The notes beneath the pieces are model-generated. The model searched no databases. It was not told where the DNA came from and saw nothing but the letters and a program-made list of their open reading frames with translations. Below, one piece after another: positions 39,735 through 48,057 of a stretch of 64,000 bases of DNA. The DNA is from Mumia flava (lineage in GTDB: Bacteria > Actinomycetota > Actinomycetes > Propionibacteriales > Nocardioidaceae): contig NZ_PGEZ01000001.1 in assembly GCF_002797495.1 (NCBI RefSeq), positions 2,965,215 through 3,029,214 on the forward strand, in the 5' to 3' direction. The stretch's first letter is position 1. Each line of letters opens with the position of its first letter. The translations under genes and the position numbers were made by a program.

Positions 39735-40772
39735 TCACGCCGTCGCGGCGCGGACCCGGGCGGCCTCGCGCTGGGCGGTGTCGTTGCGCACACCGGCACG
39801 CGAGCCGGCGAGCTTCGCGCTGATGTGCTCGGCCACCGTGATCGGCTCGTACCGGCTGCCCTCGCCCACGCACGAAGGGAGGGTCGAGATCAGGGCGTCG
39901 ATGTTGCCGTCGTGGAAGTAGGCCGCGGATCGGCGACGCTGGATCGTCCCCTCGACGATCGGAGGCTTCACGCGGTGCAGCGTCGACATCCAGCGTTCGT
40001 TCGTCCACCGCGCCATCAGGTCACCGAGGTTGACCAGGAGGGCGCCGTCGGCGGGGCTGACGTCGTGCCACGCGCCGTCGTGGCCGAGCACCTGGAGCCC
40101 CGCGACCTGGTCGGCCCACAGCACGGTGCAGATCCCGTAGTCGGTGTGCTCGCCCATGCCGGTCAGGTCGCCGTCGAGCGTGATGTCGCCCGGCGGGAGC
40201 GCGTAGTTGTTCATCCGCAGGACGTCGAGCGAGTGGTCGGTGTAGGGGGCGAAGTAGCCGGGCTCGAGGTCGAGCGCGTCGGCGAAGATCCGCGTCAGCG
40301 TGCGGGCGACGCGGCCGGCCTCGGCGAAGTAGGCCTGCACGGGCGCCGGGAAGTCCGGCGTCTCGCTCGGCCACAGGTTCTCGGCGTAGTCGTCGGCCGG
40401 CAGGTCGAGGTCCGGGTACGCGTCCGCGGTCACGCCGACGTTGAACGCCTCGAAGAAGTCGTTCATCCGGTTCGCGGACTCCACCCCGAGGCTCAAGGAC
40501 AGCGACTCGGTCTTGGGTGGGGCGTACCCACGGTTGATCCGCGGGGGAGTGCGGTACTCCTTCTTCGTCTCCAGCGGGAGACCGAAGAAGGAGTCGAGCG
40601 CGTCGGCGAACGCGGCGATCGTCTCGGCCGGCACCCCGTGGCCCACCACCTGGATGAAGCCGACCTCGCTGCACGCCCGGTCGATCGCCTCGGCGACCCC
40701 CGCGCGCTGCTCGCCGGTGCCCTCGGTGACGTACGGGGTGATGTCGACGATGGGGACGTGGAACTCGGTCAC
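39735..40772 (-). CDS. 2-oxoglutarate/Fe(II)-dependent oxygenase (isopenicillin N synthase family)
   Basis: 345 residues, GTG start. The double-stranded beta-helix iron site is His209 and Asp211 (in GEHTDYG) and His266 (in STLHRV), and the 2OG-binding Arg lies in RRRSAAYF near 277. The N-terminal DIOX_N region carries VPIVDITPYV and GFIQVVGHGVP. The substrate is unknown. It is co-transcribed with the upstream adenosine deaminase (GTGA overlap), which suggests a modified nucleoside or purine as substrate. That is inferred from context only. Confidence 0.88.
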   Translation of the reverse strand: MTEFHVPIVDITPYVTEGTGEQRAGVAEAIDRACSEVGFIQVVGHGVPAETIAAFADALDSFFGLPLETKKEYRTPPRINRGYAPPKTESLSLSLGVESANRMNDFFEAFNVGVTADAYPDLDLPADDYAENLWPSETPDFPAPVQAYFAEAGRVARTLTRIFADALDLEPGYFAPYTDHSLDVLRMNNYALPPGDITLDGDLTGMGEHTDYGICTVLWADQVAGLQVLGHDGAWHDVSPADGALLVNLGDLMARWTNERWMSTLHRVKPPIVEGTIQRRRSAAYFHDGNIDALISTLPSCVGEGSRYEPITVAEHISAKLAGSRAGVRNDTAQREAARVRAATA

Positions 40773-41887
40773 GGTGCGGTCCTTCCGGTCGTGGCGGCGT
40801 GGAGCGGTGCGGGAGCGCCCGGCGGACGGTCGAGCGCCGTCGGGTCGAGGACGGTCGGGTCGAGCGCGGCGATCGCCTCGGTCACGCGGCCGCGCAGCGT
40901 CGTACGGTCGGTCTCGTCGAGCCAGGTCGCCGCGACGGCGTCGAGGCTGATCCGGGCGAGGTCGGTGGTGGTGAGCCCGAGTGCGGTGGAGATCACCGCG
41001 TGGTCGCGGGTCGGGTCCGTCCCGAACATCGGCGGGTCGTCGGAGTCGATCGTGATCCGCAGTCCGGCGGCGTGCATCGCGGCGATCCGCTCGTGCCGGC
41101 CGTCGCCGGAGCCGGAGTAGCGTCCGATGTCGGAGCTGACCGGCGTGCAGGTGAACGTGACGCCCTCGTCGAGGCAGCGCTGCACGATCCGGGGGTCGGT
41201 GACGACGTGGTAGCCGTGGTCGATCCGGCTGCACCCGAGGTCGTCGAGGATCACCTCGATGTGGCGCGGGGGGCCGCTCTCGGAGTGCGCGGTGCGTTCC
41301 AGACCCGCGCGCCCCGCGTGCACGAACGCGTCGGCGAACAGCCCGGGCGGACCGTTCACCTCGGCGTAGTCGAGCCCGACCCCGACGACCTCGTCGATGC
41401 GATGCTCGACCACCGCATCGACCAGCGCCTCGGCCTCGGACGCGGAGCGCTCCCGGTGCAGCGCGACGACGATCCGGCTGTCGATGCCCGCGTCGGCGCG
41501 GGCGTCGGCCATCGCGGCACGCATCCCGTCGAGCAGCACCGCGTACGGGACGCCGACCGGGTGCGGGGACACGAAGATCTCACGGTAGAGGACACCGTGC
41601 TCCGACCCGTACGTCGTGAGCGACTCGTAGGTGATCCGGTGCACGTCCTCGACGTCGCGCACGAGCGACCCGACCACGTCGTACGTCGCGAGGAACGCGC
41701 CGAGGTCCTCGTACGCCTCGATCTCGTACAGGTCGGCTGCGCTCCGGCCGTACGGCAGGGTCTCGCCGTGCTTGCGGGCCAGGTCCGCGACCGTGGCCGC
41801 GTGGACCGAGCCGAGCAGGTGGCAGTGCAGGCTGACCTTCGGCCAGGCCCGCACCACGTCGTACGGGATCGTCGGTGCGGAGGTCAT
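40769..41887 (-). CDS. Adenosine deaminase family protein
   Basis: 372 residues. The metal site is His21 and His23 (HCH), with a third His in RTAHSE and Asp in TIDSDDPPMF; the IDHGYH motif is intact. The usual HxHLDGS reads HCHLLGS, so the Asp of that motif is Leu. This is frequent in adenosine-deaminase-like proteins with altered substrates. The ATG at 41887 gives a normal N-terminus; a longer frame exists upstream. The gene is divergent from an XRE-cupin regulator, with an inverted repeat between them. Confidence 0.85.
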   Translation of the reverse strand: MTSAPTIPYDVVRAWPKVSLHCHLLGSVHAATVADLARKHGETLPYGRSAADLYEIEAYEDLGAFLATYDVVGSLVRDVEDVHRITYESLTTYGSEHGVLYREIFVSPHPVGVPYAVLLDGMRAAMADARADAGIDSRIVVALHRERSASEAEALVDAVVEHRIDEVVGVGLDYAEVNGPPGLFADAFVHAGRAGLERTAHSESGPPRHIEVILDDLGCSRIDHGYHVVTDPRIVQRCLDEGVTFTCTPVSSDIGRYSGSGDGRHERIAAMHAAGLRITIDSDDPPMFGTDPTRDHAVISTALGLTTTDLARISLDAVAATWLDETDRTTLRGRVTEAIAALDPTVLDPTALDRPPGAPAPLHAATTGRTAP

Positions 41888-41930
41888 CGGGCTCCCGGGA
41901 TGTGTGCGAGGATGGGGCGCCGGCCCCACC

Positions 41931-41951
41931 GTGATTGCTCTCATCAATCAC
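41931..41951. promoter_or_regulatory. Inverted-repeat operator between the deaminase and XRE-cupin genes
   Basis: GTGATTG (41931-41937) and CAATCAC (41945-41951) are perfect 7-bp arms around a 7-nt spacer. The site is central in the 120-bp divergent promoter region and is the likely binding site of the adjacent regulator. Confidence 0.6.
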
Positions 41952-42007
41952 TATGCAGCGGCGACGTCTCGTCCGGGTGTGCGCCGCGTGTCCAGGAGGT
42001 AACGCCG

Positions 42008-42598
42008 GTGTCAGCAGGGATCGAGGCGGAGCAGGAGACCACGCTCGCACGCCGCGTCGGGGCGGCGATCCGCGCGGCTCGTGAGAAGTCAGGCTTCTCG
42101 ATGCGCGAGCTCGCTGGGCGTGCCGGCATCAGCCAGCCGTTCCTGAGCCAGGTCGAGCGAGGGCTGTCGATGCCGTCGATGGTGACGACGTACCGGCTGG
42201 CGCAGGCCCTCGGTGCCTCCCCGGGAGACCTCCTGCCCGTCGAGGACGCCGAGCAGGTGCAGGTCGTACGCGCGGGGCAGGGACGGCTGGTCCCGGTCGC
42301 CGACCGCCCTGACGCCGCCCTCGGCCGGGTCGCGATGGTGCACCCGACGACCGGTCTCGAGGTCACCGAGTACCGGATCGCGCCCGGCGAGCACATCGCG
42401 GAGTGGTTCGAGTCGCCCGGGACGTTGACGATCTTCCTCGTCGACGGTGCGCTGGAGGTCGAGGTCGACCGCGCCGGCACGTACCGGCTCGGGCCCGGCG
42501 ACCTGCTCACCCACCCGGCGACCCTGCGGCACCGCTGGCAGCTCGTCGACGACCGTCCGGCTCACGTCCTCCTCCTGATGGACCACCCGCGGCTGTGA
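42008..42598 (+). CDS. XRE-family regulator with C-terminal cupin domain
   Basis: 196 residues. The HTH_3 domain occupies residues 11-68 (SMRELAGRAGISQPFLSQVERGLSMPSMVTTYRLAQAL) and the cupin sensor about 95-193 (IAPGEHIAEWFE, GTYRLGPGDLLTHPATLRHRW). Such regulators usually sense a metabolite through the cupin and control a neighbouring catabolic operon. Here that would be the divergent adenosine deaminase/oxygenase pair. The GTG start follows AGGAGGT with normal spacing. Confidence 0.88.
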   Translation: MSAGIEAEQETTLARRVGAAIRAAREKSGFSMRELAGRAGISQPFLSQVERGLSMPSMVTTYRLAQALGASPGDLLPVEDAEQVQVVRAGQGRLVPVADRPDAALGRVAMVHPTTGLEVTEYRIAPGEHIAEWFESPGTLTIFLVDGALEVEVDRAGTYRLGPGDLLTHPATLRHRWQLVDDRPAHVLLLMDHPRL

Positions 42599-42637
42599 CA
42601 GGCTGACCCCACCACCGGTGCCCGGACGGAGGCTGCG

Positions 42638-43903
42638 TTGGACGTCGTGGCGATCGCCGCCGTCGGGTTGGCGTGCGCGGTGCTGACCCGGCGCCGCCTC
42701 CCCGCGCGCCGGCATCTCAGCGTCGCGGCGACCACGATCCTGTCGCTGATCGGTGCGCTCGTGGCCGGGGCCGTCGCGCTGGCCCTGCTCGACGATCCCG
42801 TGCAGGTGCCGGTCGCGCTCGTCGCCTCCGCGGGCGCGGCGCTCGGGCTCGTCCAGGTCGGCGCCTGGACCAACCGGACGGCGCGTGAGCGCGCCCGCGC
42901 CTTCGGGTGGATCGACGGCGAAGGGCCGACGATGCCGGAGCGCGTGGAGACGTTCGCCGAACGGCACCCCTGGTGGGTCGGGCCGTACCAGCTCCCGTTG
43001 CTGCTGGTCCGGGTCTGGCGCCGGACCGTCGACGTCCGGATCACCGGGCTGGCCGCCGAGATGACGTACTACGCGCTGATCTCGCTCGTGCCCCTCGTCA
43101 CCGCGCTCGGGGCCGCCCTGGGCTACCTGGAGCGCGTCGTGGGTGCTGACGCGGTCGCCACGATCGAGGAGCAGGCGATCGACGCGGTCACGAACGTGTT
43201 CGCCGAGCAGGTCACGACCGACGTCATGGCCCCGATGATCGAGGACCTGCTGCACGAGGAGCGCGCCGGCGTCGCCATCGGCAGCGTCGCGGTCGCGATC
43301 TGGCTGGCGAGCCGGATGTTCCGGGCGGCGATCCGTGCGCTCGACGACACCTACGAGGTCGAGGAGCGCCGCGGGCTGCCGGAGCAGTGGCTGCTCGGTG
43401 TCGCCCTCGCGATCGGTGCGGTGATCACGATCGCGGTCGTGCTCGCGATGGTCGTCGTCGGACCGCTGCTCGGGGGCGGGAAGCCGATCGCCGACTCGTT
43501 CGGTCTCGGCACCACCTTCGAGATCCTGTGGGAGCTGCTGCGCTGGCCGTTGGTGGGGGCGGTGTCGGTGTCGTTCCTCGTGATCCTCTACCGGTACGGA
43601 CCGAACGTCCGCAACACCTGGCAGGGCTGCGTCCCGGGTGCGATCGTCGGCACGGTCGGGGTCGTGCTCGTCGCGTTCGGGTTCCAGCTGTACCTCGGCT
43701 GGGCGGGCCCGGGTGGTCCGGCGCGGCCGGACATCCAGGAAGGCAGCCTCGCGGTGCTGGTCGCAGGCCAGGTCGTCGGCGCGATCCTGGCGGGCGTGAT
43801 CTGGCTCTGGCTGAGCGCGACGGCCACGCTCGTCGGCGGCGTGGTCAACGCCGAGCTGGGCCGGATGCGGCGCGAGGCGGAACGGAGCCGTCGCCGGCGC
43901 TGA
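42638..43903 (+). CDS. YihY/BrkB-family membrane protein
   Basis: 421 residues, TTG start with GGAGG upstream. Two N-terminal TM helices precede the YihY core (from about 145): EMTYYALISLVPLVTALGAALGYL, IWLASRMFRAAIRALDDTY, then TM helices around LLRWPLVGAVSVSFLVILYRYGPN and GQVVGAILAGVIWLWLSATATLVGGVVNAEL. Family members are inner-membrane proteins of unclear function (once misnamed RNase BN). The two extra N-terminal helices are an actinobacterial variation. Confidence 0.85.
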   Translation: MDVVAIAAVGLACAVLTRRRLPARRHLSVAATTILSLIGALVAGAVALALLDDPVQVPVALVASAGAALGLVQVGAWTNRTARERARAFGWIDGEGPTMPERVETFAERHPWWVGPYQLPLLLVRVWRRTVDVRITGLAAEMTYYALISLVPLVTALGAALGYLERVVGADAVATIEEQAIDAVTNVFAEQVTTDVMAPMIEDLLHEERAGVAIGSVAVAIWLASRMFRAAIRALDDTYEVEERRGLPEQWLLGVALAIGAVITIAVVLAMVVVGPLLGGGKPIADSFGLGTTFEILWELLRWPLVGAVSVSFLVILYRYGPNVRNTWQGCVPGAIVGTVGVVLVAFGFQLYLGWAGPGGPARPDIQEGSLAVLVAGQVVGAILAGVIWLWLSATATLVGGVVNAELGRMRREAERSRRRR

Positions 43904-43948
43904 CGTGCGCGGCCGCCGAGCCGTGCGGAGGGCTGCGCGCAGCCGGCT

Positions 43949-43983
43949 CGTGGGTCTCGACATCGACGTGGGTCTCGACATCG
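43949..43983. repeat. Tandem 17-bp direct repeat
   Basis: CGTGGGTCTCGACATCG occurs at 43949-43965 and again at 43967-43983 (18-bp period). The second copy runs into the first hairpin of the extragenic palindrome pair. Confidence 0.75.
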
Positions 43984-44011
43984 CCGTTGCCCGGGCGACG
44001 GGAATGTCGAG
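43974..44011. repeat. Extragenic palindrome, copy 1
   Basis: CTCGACAT (43974-43981) pairs with ATGTCGAG (44004-44011), and inner CCGT/ACGG and GCCC/GGGC pairs extend the stem. The sequence resembles copy 2, 60 bp away. GGTCTCGACA-type palindromes recur as REP-like elements in actinobacterial genomes. Confidence 0.65.
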
Positions 44012-44046
44012 GGTCACGTGATCCTGCCAGGAGCCGTGGACGTGCG

Positions 44047-44086
44047 TCTCGACACTTGCGTTGCTGGGGCCACCGCAGTGTCGAGA
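44047..44086. repeat. Extragenic palindrome, copy 2
   Basis: TCTCGACACT (44047-44056) pairs perfectly with AGTGTCGAGA (44077-44086); the interior TTGCTGGGGCCACCGCA matches the interior of copy 1 loosely. Both lie in the 266-bp gap between convergent genes, where they may also terminate transcription. Confidence 0.65.
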
Positions 44087-44169
44087 TGCCGCTCGGCAGC
44101 ACGGAGATGTCGGGATTCGCGTCGCCGAACCTGCGCGCTGGTCTCCGTGGCACCAGGTCCCGTGGACAG

Positions 44170-45417
44170 CTACGCCGCCGGAGCGGTCGTCCCCAGGTGT
44201 GCCAGCACCGCGTCGGCCGTACGGCGCCCCGAGACGAGCGCGCCCTGGATCGACGGCGTGTCCCGGTGGTCGCCGCACACGAACACCCCGTCGCCGAGCG
44301 CGACCCGGCGCCGCAGCGGCTGCCCGGGCGGGTGCGCGGGGAGGGCGTGCTCGATCACGTCGGCGCGCAGCAGCTCCCAGTCGCGGGCGTCCGTGGCGTA
44401 CAGGACCCCGGCGTGCCGCCGCGCAGCCTCCGCACCGCGGCGGTGGGCACCGACCTCGGTGGCGGCGATCAGGGCCCGGCCGGGTGGCGCGTAGCTCGTC
44501 GCGGCCTCCGTCATCACGACGGTGTTGGCGAGGGGGCCGCGGCGCTCGGCATCGACGTGCAGCACCGCGCCCGTCCCTGGCGACTCGTCGGCGGCGAACC
44601 ACCAGGTCGTCAGAGCGCGCATCGGCGCCCCGGGCAGGCCGAGCCGGCCGGCGGCGTGCCCGTCGACCGCGCTGACGACCGCGCGGGCCTGTACTTTCCC
44701 GTCGTCCGTCTGAGCGCATCCGGGTGCGAGGTCGGTGACGGTGACGCCGAGGTGGACGGTGCCGGGACGCAGACGTGCGGCGAGCTGGTCCGGGATCGCC
44801 TGCATGCCGTCGGCCGGGACGGCGGGCCGCCCACGGACGAAGGCGCGTACGAGCATCCCGACGACCCGCTGGGAGGTGGTGAGGTCCGCGTCAGCGAGCA
44901 CACCGGACAGGAACGGCTGGAGCGCGGAGGTGATCAGGTCGTCGCCGATCCCGCGGGCCCTCAGCTCGTCGAGCGCCGGACGGTCCTGCCGGGCGCGGAG
45001 GAGCCCGCCGGGAGCCAGCCCGAGCGCGGCCGCCCAGGCTGCCAGCGCTGCCTTGTCACGCCACGATCCGACCGGCGCGCGCACGTCGTCGACGATCGTG
45101 GACGGCATCCGCACCGGGTCACCCAGCGCGTACGACGCGAGTCCCGTCGAGACCACGACGCCCGCATCGAAGGGGCGGAGGTCCAGGGCGTCCAGGTCCA
45201 GGGTGCGCCGGGCCTCCGGATAGGCGGGGTTGAGGAGCTGGAAGCCGCGGTCGAGGCGGAACCCGTCGACGAGGTCGGTCCGGATCCGGCCGCCGACCCC
45301 GTCCGAGCGTTCCAGGACCACCACGTCGAGGCCGGCGTCCTGCAGCCGCGCGGCGGCGGTGAGTCCGGCCAGGCCGGCCCCCGCCACGACCACGTCGGCA
45401 CGCCTCGGGATCCCCAC
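44170..45417 (-). CDS. FAD-dependent oxidoreductase (phytoene desaturase/amine oxidase-like)
   Basis: 415 residues from GTG 45417. The Rossmann FAD motif is at the N-terminus: VVVAGAGLAGLTAAARLQDAGLDVVVLERSDGVGGR. The C-terminal FAD motif is GVFVCGDHRDTPSIQGALVSGRRTADAVL. This layout is that of the NAD(P)-binding amine oxidase/carotenoid desaturase-like family. The substrate is unknown; no carotenoid genes are nearby. It diverges from the Tad operon. Confidence 0.85.
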   Translation of the reverse strand: MGIPRRADVVVAGAGLAGLTAAARLQDAGLDVVVLERSDGVGGRIRTDLVDGFRLDRGFQLLNPAYPEARRTLDLDALDLRPFDAGVVVSTGLASYALGDPVRMPSTIVDDVRAPVGSWRDKAALAAWAAALGLAPGGLLRARQDRPALDELRARGIGDDLITSALQPFLSGVLADADLTTSQRVVGMLVRAFVRGRPAVPADGMQAIPDQLAARLRPGTVHLGVTVTDLAPGCAQTDDGKVQARAVVSAVDGHAAGRLGLPGAPMRALTTWWFAADESPGTGAVLHVDAERRGPLANTVVMTEAATSYAPPGRALIAATEVGAHRRGAEAARRHAGVLYATDARDWELLRADVIEHALPAHPPGQPLRRRVALGDGVFVCGDHRDTPSIQGALVSGRRTADAVLAHLGTTAPAA

Positions 45418-45602
45418 CGGCACCACCGTAGTCGCGACCGGCGGCCACGGCTGGCGGGCGATCCGGCGCTCGCGAAAGCCGACCTTCCTCGCGAATCGGG
45501 TCAGGCCGGACGCGCTCGTCCACAGGGCGTGACAACGGGGTTCCGCCTGACCCTCCGGATGCGCAACGATGCCGTGCGTTCGCCCCCGACCGAGAGGTCC
45601 CG

Positions 45603-46303
45603 ATGTCGTCGTCGCAGGTGCTCGCCGAGCAGGTCCGTGCGCACGTGCGTGCGGAGGGGATCGACCCGGTACGCGAGGCCGAGCGGGTGCGGGTGATCGC
45701 ACAACGGGTGGCGGCCGAGCACGACGAGTCGTCGCTGACGGGTGCGGTCGCCCCGCTGGCCGATCCCGAGGCGATGGTCGGCGAGGTGGTGGCGCGGGTC
45801 TCCGGGCTGGGTCCGCTCCAGCCCTTCCTCGACGATCCCGAGGTCGAGGAGATCTGGATCAACGATCCGTCGCGGGTGTTCGTGGCGCGCGGTGGGCGGC
45901 ACGAGCTGACGTCGGTGATCCTGACGACCGAGGACGTGCGCGAGCTGGTCGAGCGCATGCTCGCCTCGACCGGCCGCCGCCTCGACCTGAGCCAGCCGTT
46001 CGTGGATGCCACCCTTCCCGGCGGCCACCGGCTCCACGTGGTGCTGGAGGGGATCAGCCGCGGTTTCGCGGCCGTCAACATCCGCAAGTTCGTGCCGCGG
46101 CTGCGCAGGCTGGCCGACCTCGTCGCGCACGGGGCGCTCACGCCGCAGGCCGCTGCGTTCCTGCGTGCCGCGGTGCAGTCCGGCCACAACGTCGTCGTCT
46201 CCGGCGGCACGCAGTGCGGCAAGACGACGCTGCTCAACGCCCTCGCCGGGGAGATCGGCGGCGGCGAGCGGGTCGTCAGCGCGGAGGAGGTCTTCGAGCT
46301 GCG
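45603..46303 (+). pseudogene. cpaF: cpaF (TadA) pilus assembly ATPase, 5' part, cut by an integrative element
   Basis: Residues 1-234 of a secretion/pilus ATPase. The N-terminal domain is followed by GGHRLHVVLEGISRGFAAVNIRKF and Walker A SGGTQCGKTTLLNAL (about 200-214). The gene is interrupted after codon 234 (Arg) at the GCTGCG core. As it stands the frame runs into the element and stops at 46580 after 91 foreign residues. Walker B, the His box and the C-terminal domain are lost to the distant 3' part at 59770-60294. Joined, the two parts give 408 residues in frame. The product powers Tad/Flp pilus extension, so the inserted state should lack pili unless another cpaF exists. Confidence 0.93.
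46298..46303. other. attL core
   Basis: GCTGCG at 46298-46303 is repeated at 59763-59768. Flanking sequences differ on the element side only, which gives exact element ends. Short shared cores are typical of serine integrases. Confidence 0.85.
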
Positions 46304-46312
46304 AATATCTGG

Positions 46313-46318
46313 CATAAT
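46313..46318 (+). promoter_or_regulatory. -10 element CATAAT for leaderless integrase
   Basis: CATAAT ends exactly 6 nt before the integrase ATG at 46325 and there is no Shine-Dalgarno. The hexamer lies 10 bp inside the element, so the -35 region is cpaF DNA in the integrated state and right-end element DNA in the excised circle. Confidence 0.55.
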
Positions 46319-46324
46319 ACACAC

Positions 46325-47695
46325 ATGCGGGCGTTTGTGTACCTTCGACAATCGCTCGACCGCTCTGGCGATGGCGCCGCGGTCGAGCGGCAGCGCATCG
46401 ACTGCGAGAAGCTCTGCGCCGAACGCGGCTGGGAAGTCACGCGGACGTTCGTCGACAACGACACCTCCGCATCGTCGAAGAAGCCGCGGCCGCAGTACAG
46501 CGCGCTGCTCGAGGCCCTGGAGGCCGGCGGGGCCGAGGTCGTGGTCGCCTGGCACGTCGACCGCCTCACGCGCCGTCTGAGCGAGCTCGAGGAGCTGATC
46601 GACCTGGCGCAGCGCACCGGTGTGCGCATTGCCACGGTGACGGGGGATATCGACCTGTCGACCGACGCCGGTCGGCTCGTGGGCCGGATCCTGGCGTCAG
46701 TCGCGCGTGGTGAGGTCGAGCGCAAGGGCGCGAGGCAGCGGCGCGCACAGCAGCAGGCCGCGGCCGAGGGGCGACCGGCCGGAGGCCGACGCGCGTTCGG
46801 CTACAGCAACGACGGGATGCAGATCGTCGAGGATGAGGCGGTTCTCGTGCGCGAGGGGTTCGCGCGGATCCTCGAGGGCGGAACGCTCAAGGGCATCGCG
46901 AAGGACTGGAACAACCGTGGCGCGACGACGCCTCTCGGGAAGCCGTGGGAGCACAGCAACGTGCGCTACGTGCTCAAGAACCCCCGCTACGCCGCGCGGC
47001 GGACGTACAGGGGCGAGACGGTCGGGCCCGCGGTCTGGCCGGCGATCGTCGACGGGGACGTGTTTGACGCCGTGCACGCCGTGCTCTCTGCTCCCGAGCG
47101 CCGCACAACCGACGTGCCGCGGGTGCGGCGGTACCTGCTCCCGAACCTGGCTCGCTGCTACTGCGGCGCGCGGGTGCTGACCGGCCGCACACAGCACGGG
47201 ACGCGCACGTACCGGTGCGAGCGGCAGAAGGGCCACATGTCCCGAGCTGCTCAGCCAATCGACGAGCTCGTGGAGGCAGTCGTCGTCGAGCGACTCTCGA
47301 GGCCCGACGCGGGCGAGCTGCTGTCGGACCCCGTGCGGGCGGACCTCGGGACGTACCGCGAGCGTGTCTCTGCGATCCGTGATCGCCTCGACGACCTCGC
47401 GACCGCTCTCGCTGACGGCCTGCTGACGCTGGACGCCGTCCGGCGAGCAAGCGCGGGGCTGCACGCCGAGCTCGAGAAGGCCGAGGAGCAGATCGCCACC
47501 CTGAGCAATGCCGACGTCCTCGGTCGGTTCGTCGGCGCGGCCGACGTCCGCGGGACCTGGGATGCGGCAGAGCTGGCGACGAAGCGAGCCGTGATCGACG
47601 CGCTGATGACGGTGATCCTGCTCAAGCCGCCAATGGGTCGAGCGCCGTTCGACCCGGAGACGGTGCGAATCGAGTGGAAGGGCGGCGAGGCATGA
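46325..47695 (+). CDS. int: Serine integrase (large serine recombinase)
   Basis: 456 residues. The N-terminal catalytic domain starts FVYLRQSLDRSGDG with nucleophile Ser10. The DRLTRRLSELEELIDLA and EVERKGARQRRAQ segments complete the resolvase core. The recombinase domain (about 155-260: GRRAFGYSNDGMQIVEDEA) and zinc ribbon (CYCGARVLTGR ... YRCERQKGH) follow, then a coiled coil (YRERVSAIRDRLDDLATALADG). It would join attP and attB by a 2-bp staggered cut and excise with a directionality factor. The length matches the phiRv1 integrase group. The frame is open further upstream, but ATG 46325 fits the leaderless promoter. Confidence 0.95.
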   Translation: MRAFVYLRQSLDRSGDGAAVERQRIDCEKLCAERGWEVTRTFVDNDTSASSKKPRPQYSALLEALEAGGAEVVVAWHVDRLTRRLSELEELIDLAQRTGVRIATVTGDIDLSTDAGRLVGRILASVARGEVERKGARQRRAQQQAAAEGRPAGGRRAFGYSNDGMQIVEDEAVLVREGFARILEGGTLKGIAKDWNNRGATTPLGKPWEHSNVRYVLKNPRYAARRTYRGETVGPAVWPAIVDGDVFDAVHAVLSAPERRTTDVPRVRRYLLPNLARCYCGARVLTGRTQHGTRTYRCERQKGHMSRAAQPIDELVEAVVVERLSRPDAGELLSDPVRADLGTYRERVSAIRDRLDDLATALADGLLTLDAVRRASAGLHAELEKAEEQIATLSNADVLGRFVGAADVRGTWDAAELATKRAVIDALMTVILLKPPMGRAPFDPETVRIEWKGGEA

Positions 47696-47964
47696 CCGAG
47701 GGGCGCACGCTGGTACGCATCCGTCACAAGCGTTGCGGGCGAGTGCTTGCGGAGATCACCGAAGCCACGTCGGCTCAAGGGTCGACGTTCGCGGTCCTGA
47801 TGTGCGAGAAGTGTGAACGTCCGTCGCCGGCACGGGTCGCCGCAGTGGCAGCCCGAAAGGGCGCCGACGGGCTGCCGATCACACGCGAGATCCCGTGGGC
47901 CGAGCTGCGACCGTTCATCGCTGATGCGAAGCGAACGGGCAAGACTGTCGACGTGGTAACCTAA
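47692..47964 (+). CDS. Small zinc-ribbon protein coupled to the integrase
   Basis: 90 residues starting in the integrase stop (ATGA). It has KRCGRVL and a CEKCERPS pair, spaced for a small zinc ribbon, then a basic helical C-terminus. Small genes right after a serine integrase often encode recombination directionality factors, but no family match is recognised, so that remains a guess. Confidence 0.65.
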   Translation: MTEGRTLVRIRHKRCGRVLAEITEATSAQGSTFAVLMCEKCERPSPARVAAVAARKGADGLPITREIPWAELRPFIADAKRTGKTVDVVT

Positions 47965-48023
47965 TCTCAATGTTGTAGTTTGTCCCCGGCGGGACCGCCG
48001 GAAGTTGATGTTTGATGCACGCG

Positions 48024-48057
48024 GGGCACGTGCGAACCGTGGAGGTTCGCCGTGCCC
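48024..48057 (+). promoter_or_regulatory. Hairpin burying the ribosome binding site and start codon
   Basis: GGGCACG-T-GCGAACC (48024-48038) pairs with GGTTCGC-CGTGCCC (48044-48057): 14 base pairs, one bulged T, and a 5-nt loop. GGAGG (48041-48045) lies in the loop and stem, and the GTG start at 48052 is inside the stem, so folding would block initiation of the next gene. Confidence 0.65.

Noticed and set aside
46298..46303. tRNA or tmRNA attachment site for the element
   Set aside because: No tRNA sequence is seen; the shared core lies inside cpaF and restores its frame.
45569..46324. Extended N-terminus for the serine integrase
   Set aside because: The frame is open upstream, but the added residues are a shadow of cpaF; the recombinase domain starts at ATG 46325 with Ser10 correctly placed.
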